A stretch of DNA of 8,841 bases, from NCBI GenBank assembly GCA_012974295.1, contig JAAXQM010000293.1:1-8841 (forward strand). The letters run 5' to 3'. Numbering within the stretch: the first letter of the stretch is position 1; each line of letters begins with the position of its first letter. The notes under the pieces were generated by a model. That model had not been told where the DNA came from. It ran no database searches and saw only the letters and a program-made list of their open reading frames with translations. Below are positions 1 to 5,656 of this stretch, one piece after another. The DNA is from Dehalococcoidales bacterium (GTDB lineage: Bacteria; Chloroflexota; Dehalococcoidia; E44-bin15). The position numbers and the translations under genes are program-made.

Positions 1-789
1 CGCCCCGGTGATGCCGTATTCTCCTTCAAGGTAGGCCGAGCAGGGAAGTATTTTCTTTTTATCGAAGAGTATAGCCTCTACCATCTGGACCGTTGCTGCT
101 GACGGGGCATAGTAAGCACTACCCGTCTTCAACAGGCTAACGATCTCCGCGCCGCCCTTGACGGTGCGCTCCACAATAGCATCGATTGTATCTTTGGGCA
201 GAAGATCGGTGATCGGTATGCCGCCAACGGTGGTCAGCCTGGGGATTGCCAGCATAGTATCGCCATGACCTCCGAGGAGACACGCAAAAACGTCATCAAC
301 TGATACGCCGAGCTCCATCGCGATAAACGTCCTGAAGCGAGACGAATCCAGAATACCAGACTGCCCCATGACGCGGTTCTTGGGGAACTTACTTGTATGA
401 AGGGCTAACTGAGTCATAGCATCCAGCGGGTTGGTGACCATGATAATCATACAGTTAGGTGAGTGCTTAACTATATTCTCGGTAACTTCCCTGATGATTT
501 TCATATTGGTGAGGATGAGGTCATCGCGGCTCATCCCCGGCTTTCGCGCTATACCTGAGGTAATGATTACGATACTGGAATCCGCTGTCTCCTCATAGGA
601 GTTAGTGCCGATGATATTGGAGTCGAAGTTTAGAATCGGCCCGCTTTGGAGAATATCCAGCGCTTTCCCTTGAGGCATCCCCTCGATGATGTCAACCAGC
701 ACCACATCGGCATAGCCCTTCTCTGCTACTCTCTGAGCGCAGGAGGCGCCCACATTTCCAGCACCGACAACTGTGACCTTATTTCGCAT
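1..789 (-). CDS. mdh: Malate dehydrogenase, C-terminus cut by window edge
   Basis: Cytosolic NAD-dependent malate dehydrogenase (malate to oxaloacetate) of the LDH-like MDH family. 263 codons are visible; the family is usually near 310 residues, so roughly the last 45 lie beyond position 1. Visible motifs: the Rossmann glycine motif GAGNVG at residues 9-14, Asp33 at the end of the second strand (typical of NAD rather than NADP use), substrate arginines Arg82 and Arg88 in ARKPGMSR, Asn120 in TNPLD, Asp148 and Arg151 in GILDSSRFR, and catalytic His175 in GGHGD. Arg82 in this loop supports malate rather than lactate as substrate. The ATG at 789 has AAGGAG (797-802) 7 nt upstream, and the gene overlaps the end of the isocitrate dehydrogenase gene by 11 nt, so translation is probably coupled. 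It is the last visible gene of the operon. Confidence 0.95.
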   Translation of the reverse strand, partial: MRNKVTVVGAGNVGASCAQRVAEKGYADVVLVDIIEGMPQGKALDILQSGPILNFDSNIIGTNSYEETADSSIVIITSGIARKPGMSRDDLILTNMKIIREVTENIVKHSPNCMIIMVTNPLDAMTQLALHTSKFPKNRVMGQSGILDSSRFRTFIAMELGVSVDDVFACLLGGHGDTMLAIPRLTTVGGIPITDLLPKDTIDAIVERTVKGGAEIVSLLKTGSAYYAPSAATVQMVEAILFDKKKILPCSAYLEGEYGITGA

Positions 790-1873
790 AACTCAACTCC
801 TTTATTTTTTCGATTACGGCATCGGCAACCTGAGAAGTCCCTACCGCCGTTGGGTCGTTACGATCGGCCTTCATATCATACGTGACGTATTTCCCTTCAG
901 CTATAACCTGTGCTATTGCATTCTCCACCCAATCGGCAGTCTCTATCTCGCCAAGATGGCGGAGCATCAGTACCCCGGAAAGCATCATGGCCATTGGATT
1001 TACCTTGTTCTGACCGGCATATTTCGGGGCGCTGCCGTGGGTCGGTTCAAAGACAGAGATATCATTCCCGATATTGGCTCCAGGAGCGAGCCCCAGGCCC
1101 CCGATTAGGCCAGCGCAAAGCTCGGAGACGATGTCACCGTATAGGTTGGGCATAACCATGACGTCATGAAGTTGCGGAGAGCGCACCAGTTGCGAGCACA
1201 TGCTGTCGACCATGTGGGATTCAAACTCGATGTCTGGGTAATCCTTAGCGACCTCGGTTGTGATTGATAGAAAGAGCCCATCGGTTTCCTTTAGGATATT
1301 CGCCTTGTGAACTACGGTTACCTTTTTACGGTCATGGGCTTTGGCATAATCGAATGCGTACTCTGCAATCCTTCGGGTGGCACTGGGTGATATCGCCTTG
1401 ATGCTGAAGCTCGAATCCGCATTGACCCAGTTTCCGTTTTCCTCAATAAGCACAGCGAGCTTTTCCGCCTCGGGCGTATTTCTCCCACACTCGATACCCA
1501 GGTAGAGATCCTCAGTATTTTCTCGCACTACTATAACGTCCACATTCTCATGGATGTACGGAGCTCCCTGGTAGCTTTTACACGGGCGGAGACAGACATA
1601 GAGGTCTAATGCTTTTCGTAGGGCCACATTAGCGCTGCGAAAACCCGTCCCAATGGGGGTAGTGATAGGGCCCTTTAAAGCTATCTTGTTTTTCCTGATG
1701 GAGTCGAGGAGATCATTGGGGAGTGGAGTGCCATACTTATCCTGTGCCTCTTGGCCAGCGATTGCCTTTTCCCATTTGAACTTGATACCGGTCGCCTCCA
1801 GCACTCTTACCGTGGCATTGGTTACCTCAGGCCCTATGCCGTCGCCCGGGATCAGGGTGATAGTATAAGTCAA
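779..1873 (-). CDS. icd: Isocitrate dehydrogenase, short monomer type, probably NADP-preferring
   Basis: Isocitrate/isopropylmalate dehydrogenase family, 364 residues, converting isocitrate to 2-oxoglutarate and CO2. It resembles the short IDH3/archaeal-like branch. Substrate residues equivalent to E. coli Icd are visible: Ser80, Asn82, Arg86, Arg96, Arg117 (VVRENTED), Tyr124, Lys189 (HKAN) and metal-site Asp223 and Asp247. The serine-asparagine pattern (FRSANVALR) argues for isocitrate rather than isopropylmalate. The cofactor loop HGSAPKYAGQNKVNP (279-293) carries Lys284, Tyr285 and Val291, and Tyr332 follows; these match the E. coli NADP contacts 344, 345, 351 and 391, while the position of Arg395 is Ala336. 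The position of E. coli Asp311 is Glu251. The start is TTG at 1871-1873, chosen because AAGGAG lies 7 nt upstream and the protein then begins just before the IPGDGIGPE motif. It follows the aconitase small subunit by 20 nt. NAD use cannot be excluded. Confidence 0.92.
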   Translation of the reverse strand: MTYTITLIPGDGIGPEVTNATVRVLEATGIKFKWEKAIAGQEAQDKYGTPLPNDLLDSIRKNKIALKGPITTPIGTGFRSANVALRKALDLYVCLRPCKSYQGAPYIHENVDVIVVRENTEDLYLGIECGRNTPEAEKLAVLIEENGNWVNADSSFSIKAISPSATRRIAEYAFDYAKAHDRKKVTVVHKANILKETDGLFLSITTEVAKDYPDIEFESHMVDSMCSQLVRSPQLHDVMVMPNLYGDIVSELCAGLIGGLGLAPGANIGNDISVFEPTHGSAPKYAGQNKVNPMAMMLSGVLMLRHLGEIETADWVENAIAQVIAEGKYVTYDMKADRNDPTAVGTSQVADAVIEKIKELSYAK

Positions 1874-1880
1874 TATTTGT

Positions 1881-1886
1881 CTCCTT
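1881..1886 (-). promoter_or_regulatory. Ribosome binding site deciding the TTG start of icd
   Basis: AAGGAG on the minus strand, 7 nt before the TTG at 1873. No in-frame ATG or GTG near the N-terminus would preserve the conserved first beta strand, so this site supports the TTG start. The malate dehydrogenase gene uses the same AAGGAG with the same 7-nt spacing (797-802). Confidence 0.75.
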
Positions 1887-1893
1887 GCTAAGA

Positions 1894-2382
1894 TTAAAAG
1901 CTTCCGTGCTTCTTAATATAAGGGATAAGGCCTCCCTCTTCAAGTATACTGAGCATCACATCCGGGAACTTGCCTACGGGGAGTTCGGTTCCGCTGGTAA
2001 GATTCTTCACCAAGCTGTTTGCAAGATCAATCTCAAGCTCATCGCCATCGTTGATCCTGTCAGTATCGCATATCAGGATGGGAAGGCCTACATTGACAGC
2101 GTTTCTATAGAAGATACGCGCTGCAGACTTAGCCAGGACAGCAGCCACGCCCGCCATCTTAATAACGACAGCGGCATGCTCCCGGCTTGAGCCAAGCCCG
2201 AAGTTCAAACCTGCAACGACGAAATCGCCGGGGTTTACCATTGTACAGAAACCGGGTTCAACATCTTCAAGGGTGTGTTTCGCCAATTCCGGCAAATTAC
2301 TCCTGAGATGGAAGTACCTTCCCGGGCAAATATGATCGGTGGAAATATTATCACCGAATTTAAAGGCTTTTCCCCTAAGCAT
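1894..2382 (-). CDS. leuD: Aconitase/isopropylmalate isomerase-family small (swivel) subunit
   Basis: Small subunit of a two-subunit hydro-lyase of the LeuCD/HacAB/aconitase family, 162 residues, the usual length for the archaeal-like short type. It forms the swivelling lid that contributes substrate-binding residues to the Fe-S large subunit. Motifs: FGDNISTDHI (9-18), PGRY (20-23), and the active-site loop GLGSSREHA with Ser65, Ser66, Arg67, Glu68 and His69. The substrate-specificity stretch after PGRY reads FHLRS with Arg27; isopropylmalate-type subunits usually have a hydrophobic YLV-type loop here and homoaconitase types a YLRT-type loop. With isocitrate dehydrogenase 20 nt downstream, aconitate hydration (citrate to isocitrate) is the most likely role, although isopropylmalate or homoaconitate activity is possible. 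The ATG follows the large-subunit stop codon directly, with AGGGAG inside that gene as ribosome binding site. The symbol reflects family only. Confidence 0.9.
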   Translation of the reverse strand: MLRGKAFKFGDNISTDHICPGRYFHLRSNLPELAKHTLEDVEPGFCTMVNPGDFVVAGLNFGLGSSREHAAVVIKMAGVAAVLAKSAARIFYRNAVNVGLPILICDTDRINDGDELEIDLANSLVKNLTSGTELPVGKFPDVMLSILEEGGLIPYIKKHGSF

Positions 2383-3636
2383 TTACATTAGCTCCCTGGG
2401 ATCGGTGATCTCACCAACGATAGCACTCGCTGCGGCTGTAGCCGGGCTTCCCAGATAGATAAATGCCTCCGGATTTCCCATACGCCCCTTGAAATTGCGG
2501 TTGGCCGTGGAGAGACAGGCTTCACCATCCCCCAGCGCTCCCTGATGCACTCCGACACAGGGGCCGCATCCCGGCGGCAGAAGTACCGCACCAGATTCAA
2601 TAAGGGTTTGAATATATCCCGCACTGATCGCTTCTTTAAGCACATCCGAAGATGCAGGGGCTATAAGCAGCCTGGTTTTTGGGTGGCGCCTTTTCCCATT
2701 TAGTATTGTAGCTGCTACCGCCAGGTCGTCCAGGCGGCCATTGGTGCAGGTACCAATAAATACCTGCGCGATTTTTGTGCCCGCTAGCTCTCTAACCAGG
2801 GCGATGTTATCTACCGAGTGAGGTTTAGATATCGTTGGCTCAAGGCTGGAGGCATCTATGGTAATCACTCGCTCATAATCGGCATCTGGGTCGGGGCTTA
2901 AAGCGCGAAAAGAAGCACCGCGGCCGCGGGAATCGAGATAGGTTTGTGTAGTCTCATCGGTGGGGAAAAGCCCCGTTTTTGCTCCCGCCTCTACTGCCAT
3001 ATTGGCGATGGTGAAACGCTCCGACATGGTCATGTTTAGAACAGCCTCCCCTGAGAACTCCAGTGATTTATAGGTAGCACCATCAGCACCAAGCTTCCCT
3101 ATGAGATGCAGGATGAGATCCTTCGCATATACCCCATTTGTGAAGCGGCCGCTTACCTCTATCCTGAAGCTCTCGGGTACCCTTAGCCAGGTCTTTCCTA
3201 AAGCCATAGCGATGGCAACATCGGTGGAACCCATACCTGTGGCAAAAGCCCCTAATGCCCCTGCGGTCACACTATGAGAATCAGCGCCGAGTATCACCTC
3301 TCCAGGGTTCGCATAGGATTCCGCGACAAGCTGGTGACAAACGCCTTCTCCTACATCACAAATCTGGACCCCGCTCTTTTCGGCAAACTGGCGGAGGGTG
3401 ATGTGGTCATTGGCGAGCTCCCGTGAAGGACTGGGAGCGGCGTGATCAAGAAAGAGGATCGCCCTTTTAGGATTGGCTATCTGCTCGAGGCCGCTCTCTT
3501 TGAGCTGCCGCAGCGCCAAAGGGCCTGTACCATCCTGGACGAAGGCAAGACCAACCCTGGCAATAATGATGTCTCCAGCATGAGCATCGCCACCCGAATT
3601 ATCAGTCAGTATCTTTTCGGCAAGGGTCTTCCCCAT
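2383..3636 (-). CDS. leuC: Aconitase/isopropylmalate isomerase-family large (Fe-S) subunit
   Basis: Large catalytic subunit of the same hydro-lyase, 417 residues from the ATG at 3636. It should hold a [4Fe-4S] cluster: the three cysteine ligands are Cys297 in FIGTCTNGR and Cys357 and Cys360 in PPGCGPCVG. Other family blocks are FLDHAAPSPSREL near 62-74, LGADSHSVTAGALGAFATGMGS (residues about 115-136, with the substrate-site Asp, Ser and His) and the C-terminal NRNFKGRMGNP. The frame also opens at a TTG at 3648, which would overlap the preceding stop and add four residues; I prefer ATG because family members begin MGxTLAEKIL. The biotin-carrier gene ends 4 nt upstream. No strong ribosome binding site is visible, so translation may depend on coupling. 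Direct adjacency to the small subunit and to isocitrate dehydrogenase suggests aconitase function; isopropylmalate isomerase is the main alternative, and no other leucine gene is in the window. Confidence 0.9.
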   Translation of the reverse strand: MGKTLAEKILTDNSGGDAHAGDIIIARVGLAFVQDGTGPLALRQLKESGLEQIANPKRAILFLDHAAPSPSRELANDHITLRQFAEKSGVQICDVGEGVCHQLVAESYANPGEVILGADSHSVTAGALGAFATGMGSTDVAIAMALGKTWLRVPESFRIEVSGRFTNGVYAKDLILHLIGKLGADGATYKSLEFSGEAVLNMTMSERFTIANMAVEAGAKTGLFPTDETTQTYLDSRGRGASFRALSPDPDADYERVITIDASSLEPTISKPHSVDNIALVRELAGTKIAQVFIGTCTNGRLDDLAVAATILNGKRRHPKTRLLIAPASSDVLKEAISAGYIQTLIESGAVLLPPGCGPCVGVHQGALGDGEACLSTANRNFKGRMGNPEAFIYLGSPATAAASAIVGEITDPRELM

Positions 3637-3640
3637 AGTG

Positions 3641-4264
3641 CTAACCAATCACAGCTATGACATCATCCTTGATTACTCGATCCCCGGGCTTAAACCTAAT
3701 ATCCTTAACGGTGCCGTCGATAGGGGTGGGGAGTACACTTTCCATCTTCATCGCTTCCAGGATGACGATAGTATCACCTGCCTTGACCGCTTGCCCTTGT
3801 GCTACTTCGTACCTAATAATAATTCCGGGCATAGGGGCCAGTACAGCGCCCTCGGTAGAGACTGCAGGGGCTTTCTTGGTCTCTTGGGTAACTATGGGTT
3901 GAGCAGGTCTTGCTGGCGTCGCACTAGCAACAGGCCGATTGATTACTTGTGTTCCTCCTGCAGGTTCTACCTCTACCTCGTAGTACTCATCGCCGACAAA
4001 AACGTTGTAAGTCCTGAGCCCTGCTCCCTTTGGCGGGACCGGCTTCTCCACCTTTTCCACCAGCTTACCGGCTTTAGCCCTGGCGATAAGTTCGTCCTCA
4101 CGCTTAATATCCTCTAAGGATTTAGGTTTTGTATCCGCTGGCGGCTCCTCTAACCCGTATTTCCATCTCAAATAGCGCATACCGGTTGTGGGGTACAGGG
4201 CATAGATGAGCACATCGCCGTCATCCTTGGCGATATCTTTTGTATCTTCCTTGGCCTTCTCCAT
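3641..4264 (-). CDS. Biotin carboxyl carrier domain: 3' fragment of the broken 5S/OadA gene
   Basis: This frame encodes the C-terminal part of an oxaloacetate decarboxylase alpha/PycB-type protein. From the ATG at 4264, residues 1-40 are the end of the conserved carboxyltransferase domain (DVLIYALYPTTGMRYLRWKYG), 40-135 a charged, then Pro/Ala-rich linker, and 138-207 a biotinyl domain with the motif EAMKM, biotinylated lysine Lys173. The homologous frame continues upstream of this ATG as far as 4399 (DYIYGLYGKPPAEIDPEVQ and so on) and is closed by an in-frame TAA at 4400-4402. The ATG at 4264 is an internal methionine in homologues, but GGAG (4271-4274) sits 6 nt before it, so a free biotin carrier fragment could be made by re-initiation. 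That is a guess. In Propionibacterium transcarboxylase the biotin carrier (1.3S) is a separate small subunit, so a split product is not absurd. The gene ends 4 nt before the aconitase-like large subunit. Confidence 0.8.
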   Translation of the reverse strand: MEKAKEDTKDIAKDDGDVLIYALYPTTGMRYLRWKYGLEEPPADTKPKSLEDIKREDELIARAKAGKLVEKVEKPVPPKGAGLRTYNVFVGDEYYEVEVEPAGGTQVINRPVASATPARPAQPIVTQETKKAPAVSTEGAVLAPMPGIIIRYEVAQGQAVKAGDTIVILEAMKMESVLPTPIDGTVKDIRFKPGDRVIKDDVIAVIG

Positions 4265-4270
4265 CTCTGG

Positions 4271-4274
4271 CTCC
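4271..4274 (-). promoter_or_regulatory. Possible internal ribosome binding site before the biotin-carrier fragment
   Basis: GGAG on the minus strand, 6 nt before the ATG at 4264. In the intact gene this would be internal coding sequence, so it may be chance. It matters only because the upstream frame is broken and ends at 4347, about 80 nt before this ATG. Confidence 0.25.
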
Positions 4275-4346
4275 AGGATGTCTGCAGCGCGACCTGTGAT
4301 AGGCTCCTCGCCACGCTCGTATCCCTTGAGCGCAATCTTCTGTACC

Positions 4347-5444
4347 TCAGGGTCTATCTCCGCGGGGGGCTTGCCGTAGAGGCCATAAATATAATCCGGT
4401 TACCAGTGGGGGGCTACCCAGCTCTTTTCTGGTTCTAGGAAGCTCTTCATATACCTCGTCTATTCTATCCAGCGCGCCCGCCTCCCTTAGCTGGGAGACC
4501 AGATTACTCATCATGCCTCCTGGTATCTGGTGCACCAGCACCCCGGTATCGATCATAGACATCTTCGTGCTGTTGAGGTAATCGCGGTACTTAGGGGCGA
4601 TGGATTCTATATATTGACCCAGTTTGAAAAGATGGGCCAGGTCAAGCCCCGTATCTCGTGGCGTCCCTTCAAGGGCCACCACAATAGGCTCAATCGCTGG
4701 CTGAGAGGTACGCAGGGCAAAGGGAGCTAGGGCGGTATCGATGATATCCACACCTGCTTCAGCGGCCTTAAGACAGCTCATTGAGGCCATGCCGCTTGTA
4801 TAGTGAGTATGGAACTCGATCGGTATCTTTACTACCGCCTTAAGGGCTTTAACCAGGTCATAGATGTCATAAGGTGCAGCAAGCCCTGCCATATCCTTGA
4901 TGCAGATGCTGTCGGCGCCCATGTCCTGAATGGTGAGTGCTTTATTGACATAATAATCTATATTGTAGATGGGCCCCCCCAACTTGCGTTCGGTAAGAGA
5001 GTAACACACTGTCCCCTGGATGTGTTTACCACATTCCTTAATCGCTTTAAAAGAAGCTTCAAAATTACGCAAGTCGTTAACCGCATCGAAGACGCGGAAG
5101 ATATCAATGCCCACCTCGGCCGCTTTGTAGACGAAAGGTAACACTACATCGTCAGCATAGTGGCGATAACCTACCAGATTCTGACCACGAAGCAGCATCG
5201 AAAGTGGGGTATTAGGCATGAGTCGCTTTAGGATGCGTGGTTTCTCCCAGGGGTCCTCATTTAGGAACCTGGTAGGAACGTCGAAGGTAGCGCCTCCCCA
5301 TACCTCCATAGCGTAGAAACCTGCCTTATCCATCTCCGCGGCAATGGGTTCCATGTCCTCTGTGCGCATCCTGGTTGCCAATAATGACTGATGTCCATCT
5401 CGGAAGGTTGTATCCATGATTTTAAGAGGGTTTTTCTCTTCCAT
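4347..5444 (-). CDS. oadA: Carboxyltransferase (5S/OadA/PycB type), 5' fragment, frameshifted at its 3' end
   Basis: The TIM-barrel carboxyltransferase that transfers CO2 between biotin and pyruvate/oxaloacetate, as in oxaloacetate decarboxylase alpha, PycB and transcarboxylase 5S. Catalytic features are present: DTTFRDGHQS (11-20) with metal-ligand Asp11 and Arg15/Asp16, LLRGQN (84-89), the carbamylated metal-ligand lysine Lys183 in IKDMAG, and metal-ligand His212 and His214 in FHTHYTSG. Homology is convincing up to Thr349 (SPPLVT). The last 16 residues are out of frame and end at TGA 4347-4349. The expected block starting PTSQIVGTQAV is absent, and the homologous sequence resumes in another frame at about 4397. 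So this product has the barrel but lacks part of the conserved C-terminal domain and the biotin carrier. The ATG at 5444 has AGGAG (5454-5458), 9 nt upstream and inside the end of the MmdE-like gene. Either a pseudogene or a sequencing/assembly fault in an intact gene. Confidence 0.85.
   Translation of the reverse strand: MEEKNPLKIMDTTFRDGHQSLLATRMRTEDMEPIAAEMDKAGFYAMEVWGGATFDVPTRFLNEDPWEKPRILKRLMPNTPLSMLLRGQNLVGYRHYADDVVLPFVYKAAEVGIDIFRVFDAVNDLRNFEASFKAIKECGKHIQGTVCYSLTERKLGGPIYNIDYYVNKALTIQDMGADSICIKDMAGLAAPYDIYDLVKALKAVVKIPIEFHTHYTSGMASMSCLKAAEAGVDIIDTALAPFALRTSQPAIEPIVVALEGTPRDTGLDLAHLFKLGQYIESIAPKYRDYLNSTKMSMIDTGVLVHQIPGGMMSNLVSQLREAGALDRIDEVYEELPRTRKELGSPPLVTGLYLWPLRQAPRGDRP
4382..4400 (-). 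other. Deletion/frameshift junction in the oadA-like gene
   Basis: On the minus strand the frame ending PPLVT reads through 4398-4400, while the frame giving DYIYGLYGKPP becomes homologous at about 4397 and has TAA at 4400-4402. Both sides are conserved, so the junction can be placed within a few bases. Confidence 0.75.
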
Positions 5445-5449
5445 AAGAT

Positions 5450-5647
5450 TTATCTCCTTTTAAGATGGGTAGCAGCGCACGTTCCTAATTGCCACGATAT
5501 TTGCATCCTCATCGTTTCGGCAAGCCCCCAGTATTTCCAATAGCTCATTTCAATGCGCGGCATCGCAGGGCCTGCCAGCATTCCCTCTTCCTCAAAGCGG
5601 TCGATGGCCGCCATGATCGCCGCAGTGACCCGAGCTTTTTCCTGCAT
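5450..5647 (-). CDS. MmdE-like small subunit of a biotin-dependent carboxyltransferase
   Basis: A 65-residue soluble protein between the 12S-like and 5S-like genes. The N-terminal part (KARVTAAIMAAIDRFEEE, residues 4-21) is a predicted amphipathic helix resembling the cytoplasmic C-terminal tail of OadG/MmdD-type gamma/delta subunits. The C-terminal part has a tryptophan/arginine-rich pattern (WKYWGLAETMRMQISWQ, 37-53). In Veillonella methylmalonyl-CoA decarboxylase the tiny epsilon subunit MmdE resembles the C-terminal tail of MmdD; this protein fits that description in size and position. It has no membrane segment. A role in assembling or stabilising the carboxyltransferase complex is inferred. 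It starts 9 nt after mmdA with only a weak purine-rich AGAAG, and ends 5 nt before the next gene while containing that gene's ribosome binding site. Family assignment rests on recalled pattern similarity and position, not on a search. Confidence 0.7.
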   Translation of the reverse strand: MQEKARVTAAIMAAIDRFEEEGMLAGPAMPRIEMSYWKYWGLAETMRMQISWQLGTCAATHLKRR

Positions 5648-5656
5648 TCTTCTTCA

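Larger units (their letters stand above)
3641..5444 (-). pseudogene. oadA: Whole 5S-1.3S fusion gene (oadA/pycB-like), disrupted by deletion and frameshift
   Basis: The two fragments together represent one gene of the fused OadA/PycB layout: barrel, conserved carboxyltransferase C-terminal domain, flexible linker, biotinyl domain. The break lies between Thr349 of the first part (4398-4400) and the GLYG of the second part (G at 4382-4384): only 13 nt separate them, whereas Klebsiella OadA, as I recall it, has 32 residues (96 nt) there. The apparent loss is about 83 nt, which is not a multiple of three. Everything else looks intact, including all catalytic and biotinylation residues, which points to a recent event or an assembly artefact rather than old decay. 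Confidence 0.7.

Noticed and set aside
646..1155. Overlapping plus-strand open frames of 79-111 codons
   Set aside because: They lie opposite the malate and isocitrate dehydrogenase genes, have no recognisable motif and no ribosome binding site, and are antisense shadows of strongly conserved coding sequence.
3637..3648. TTG at 3648 as start of the large aconitase-like subunit
   Set aside because: It would overlap the preceding stop and add only four residues, while the ATG at 3636 gives the family N-terminus MGKTLAEKIL.
3638..4117. Plus-strand open frame of 159 codons
   Set aside because: It is antisense to the biotin-carrier fragment, with low-complexity cysteine/leucine-rich sequence and no family resemblance. 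The minus strand explains the region fully.
3641..5647. Na+-pumping oxaloacetate or methylmalonyl-CoA decarboxylase
   Set aside because: The OadA-like and MmdA-like catalytic subunits fit, but there is no membrane beta subunit and no membrane-anchored gamma/delta subunit in the operon; the small protein has no transmembrane segment.
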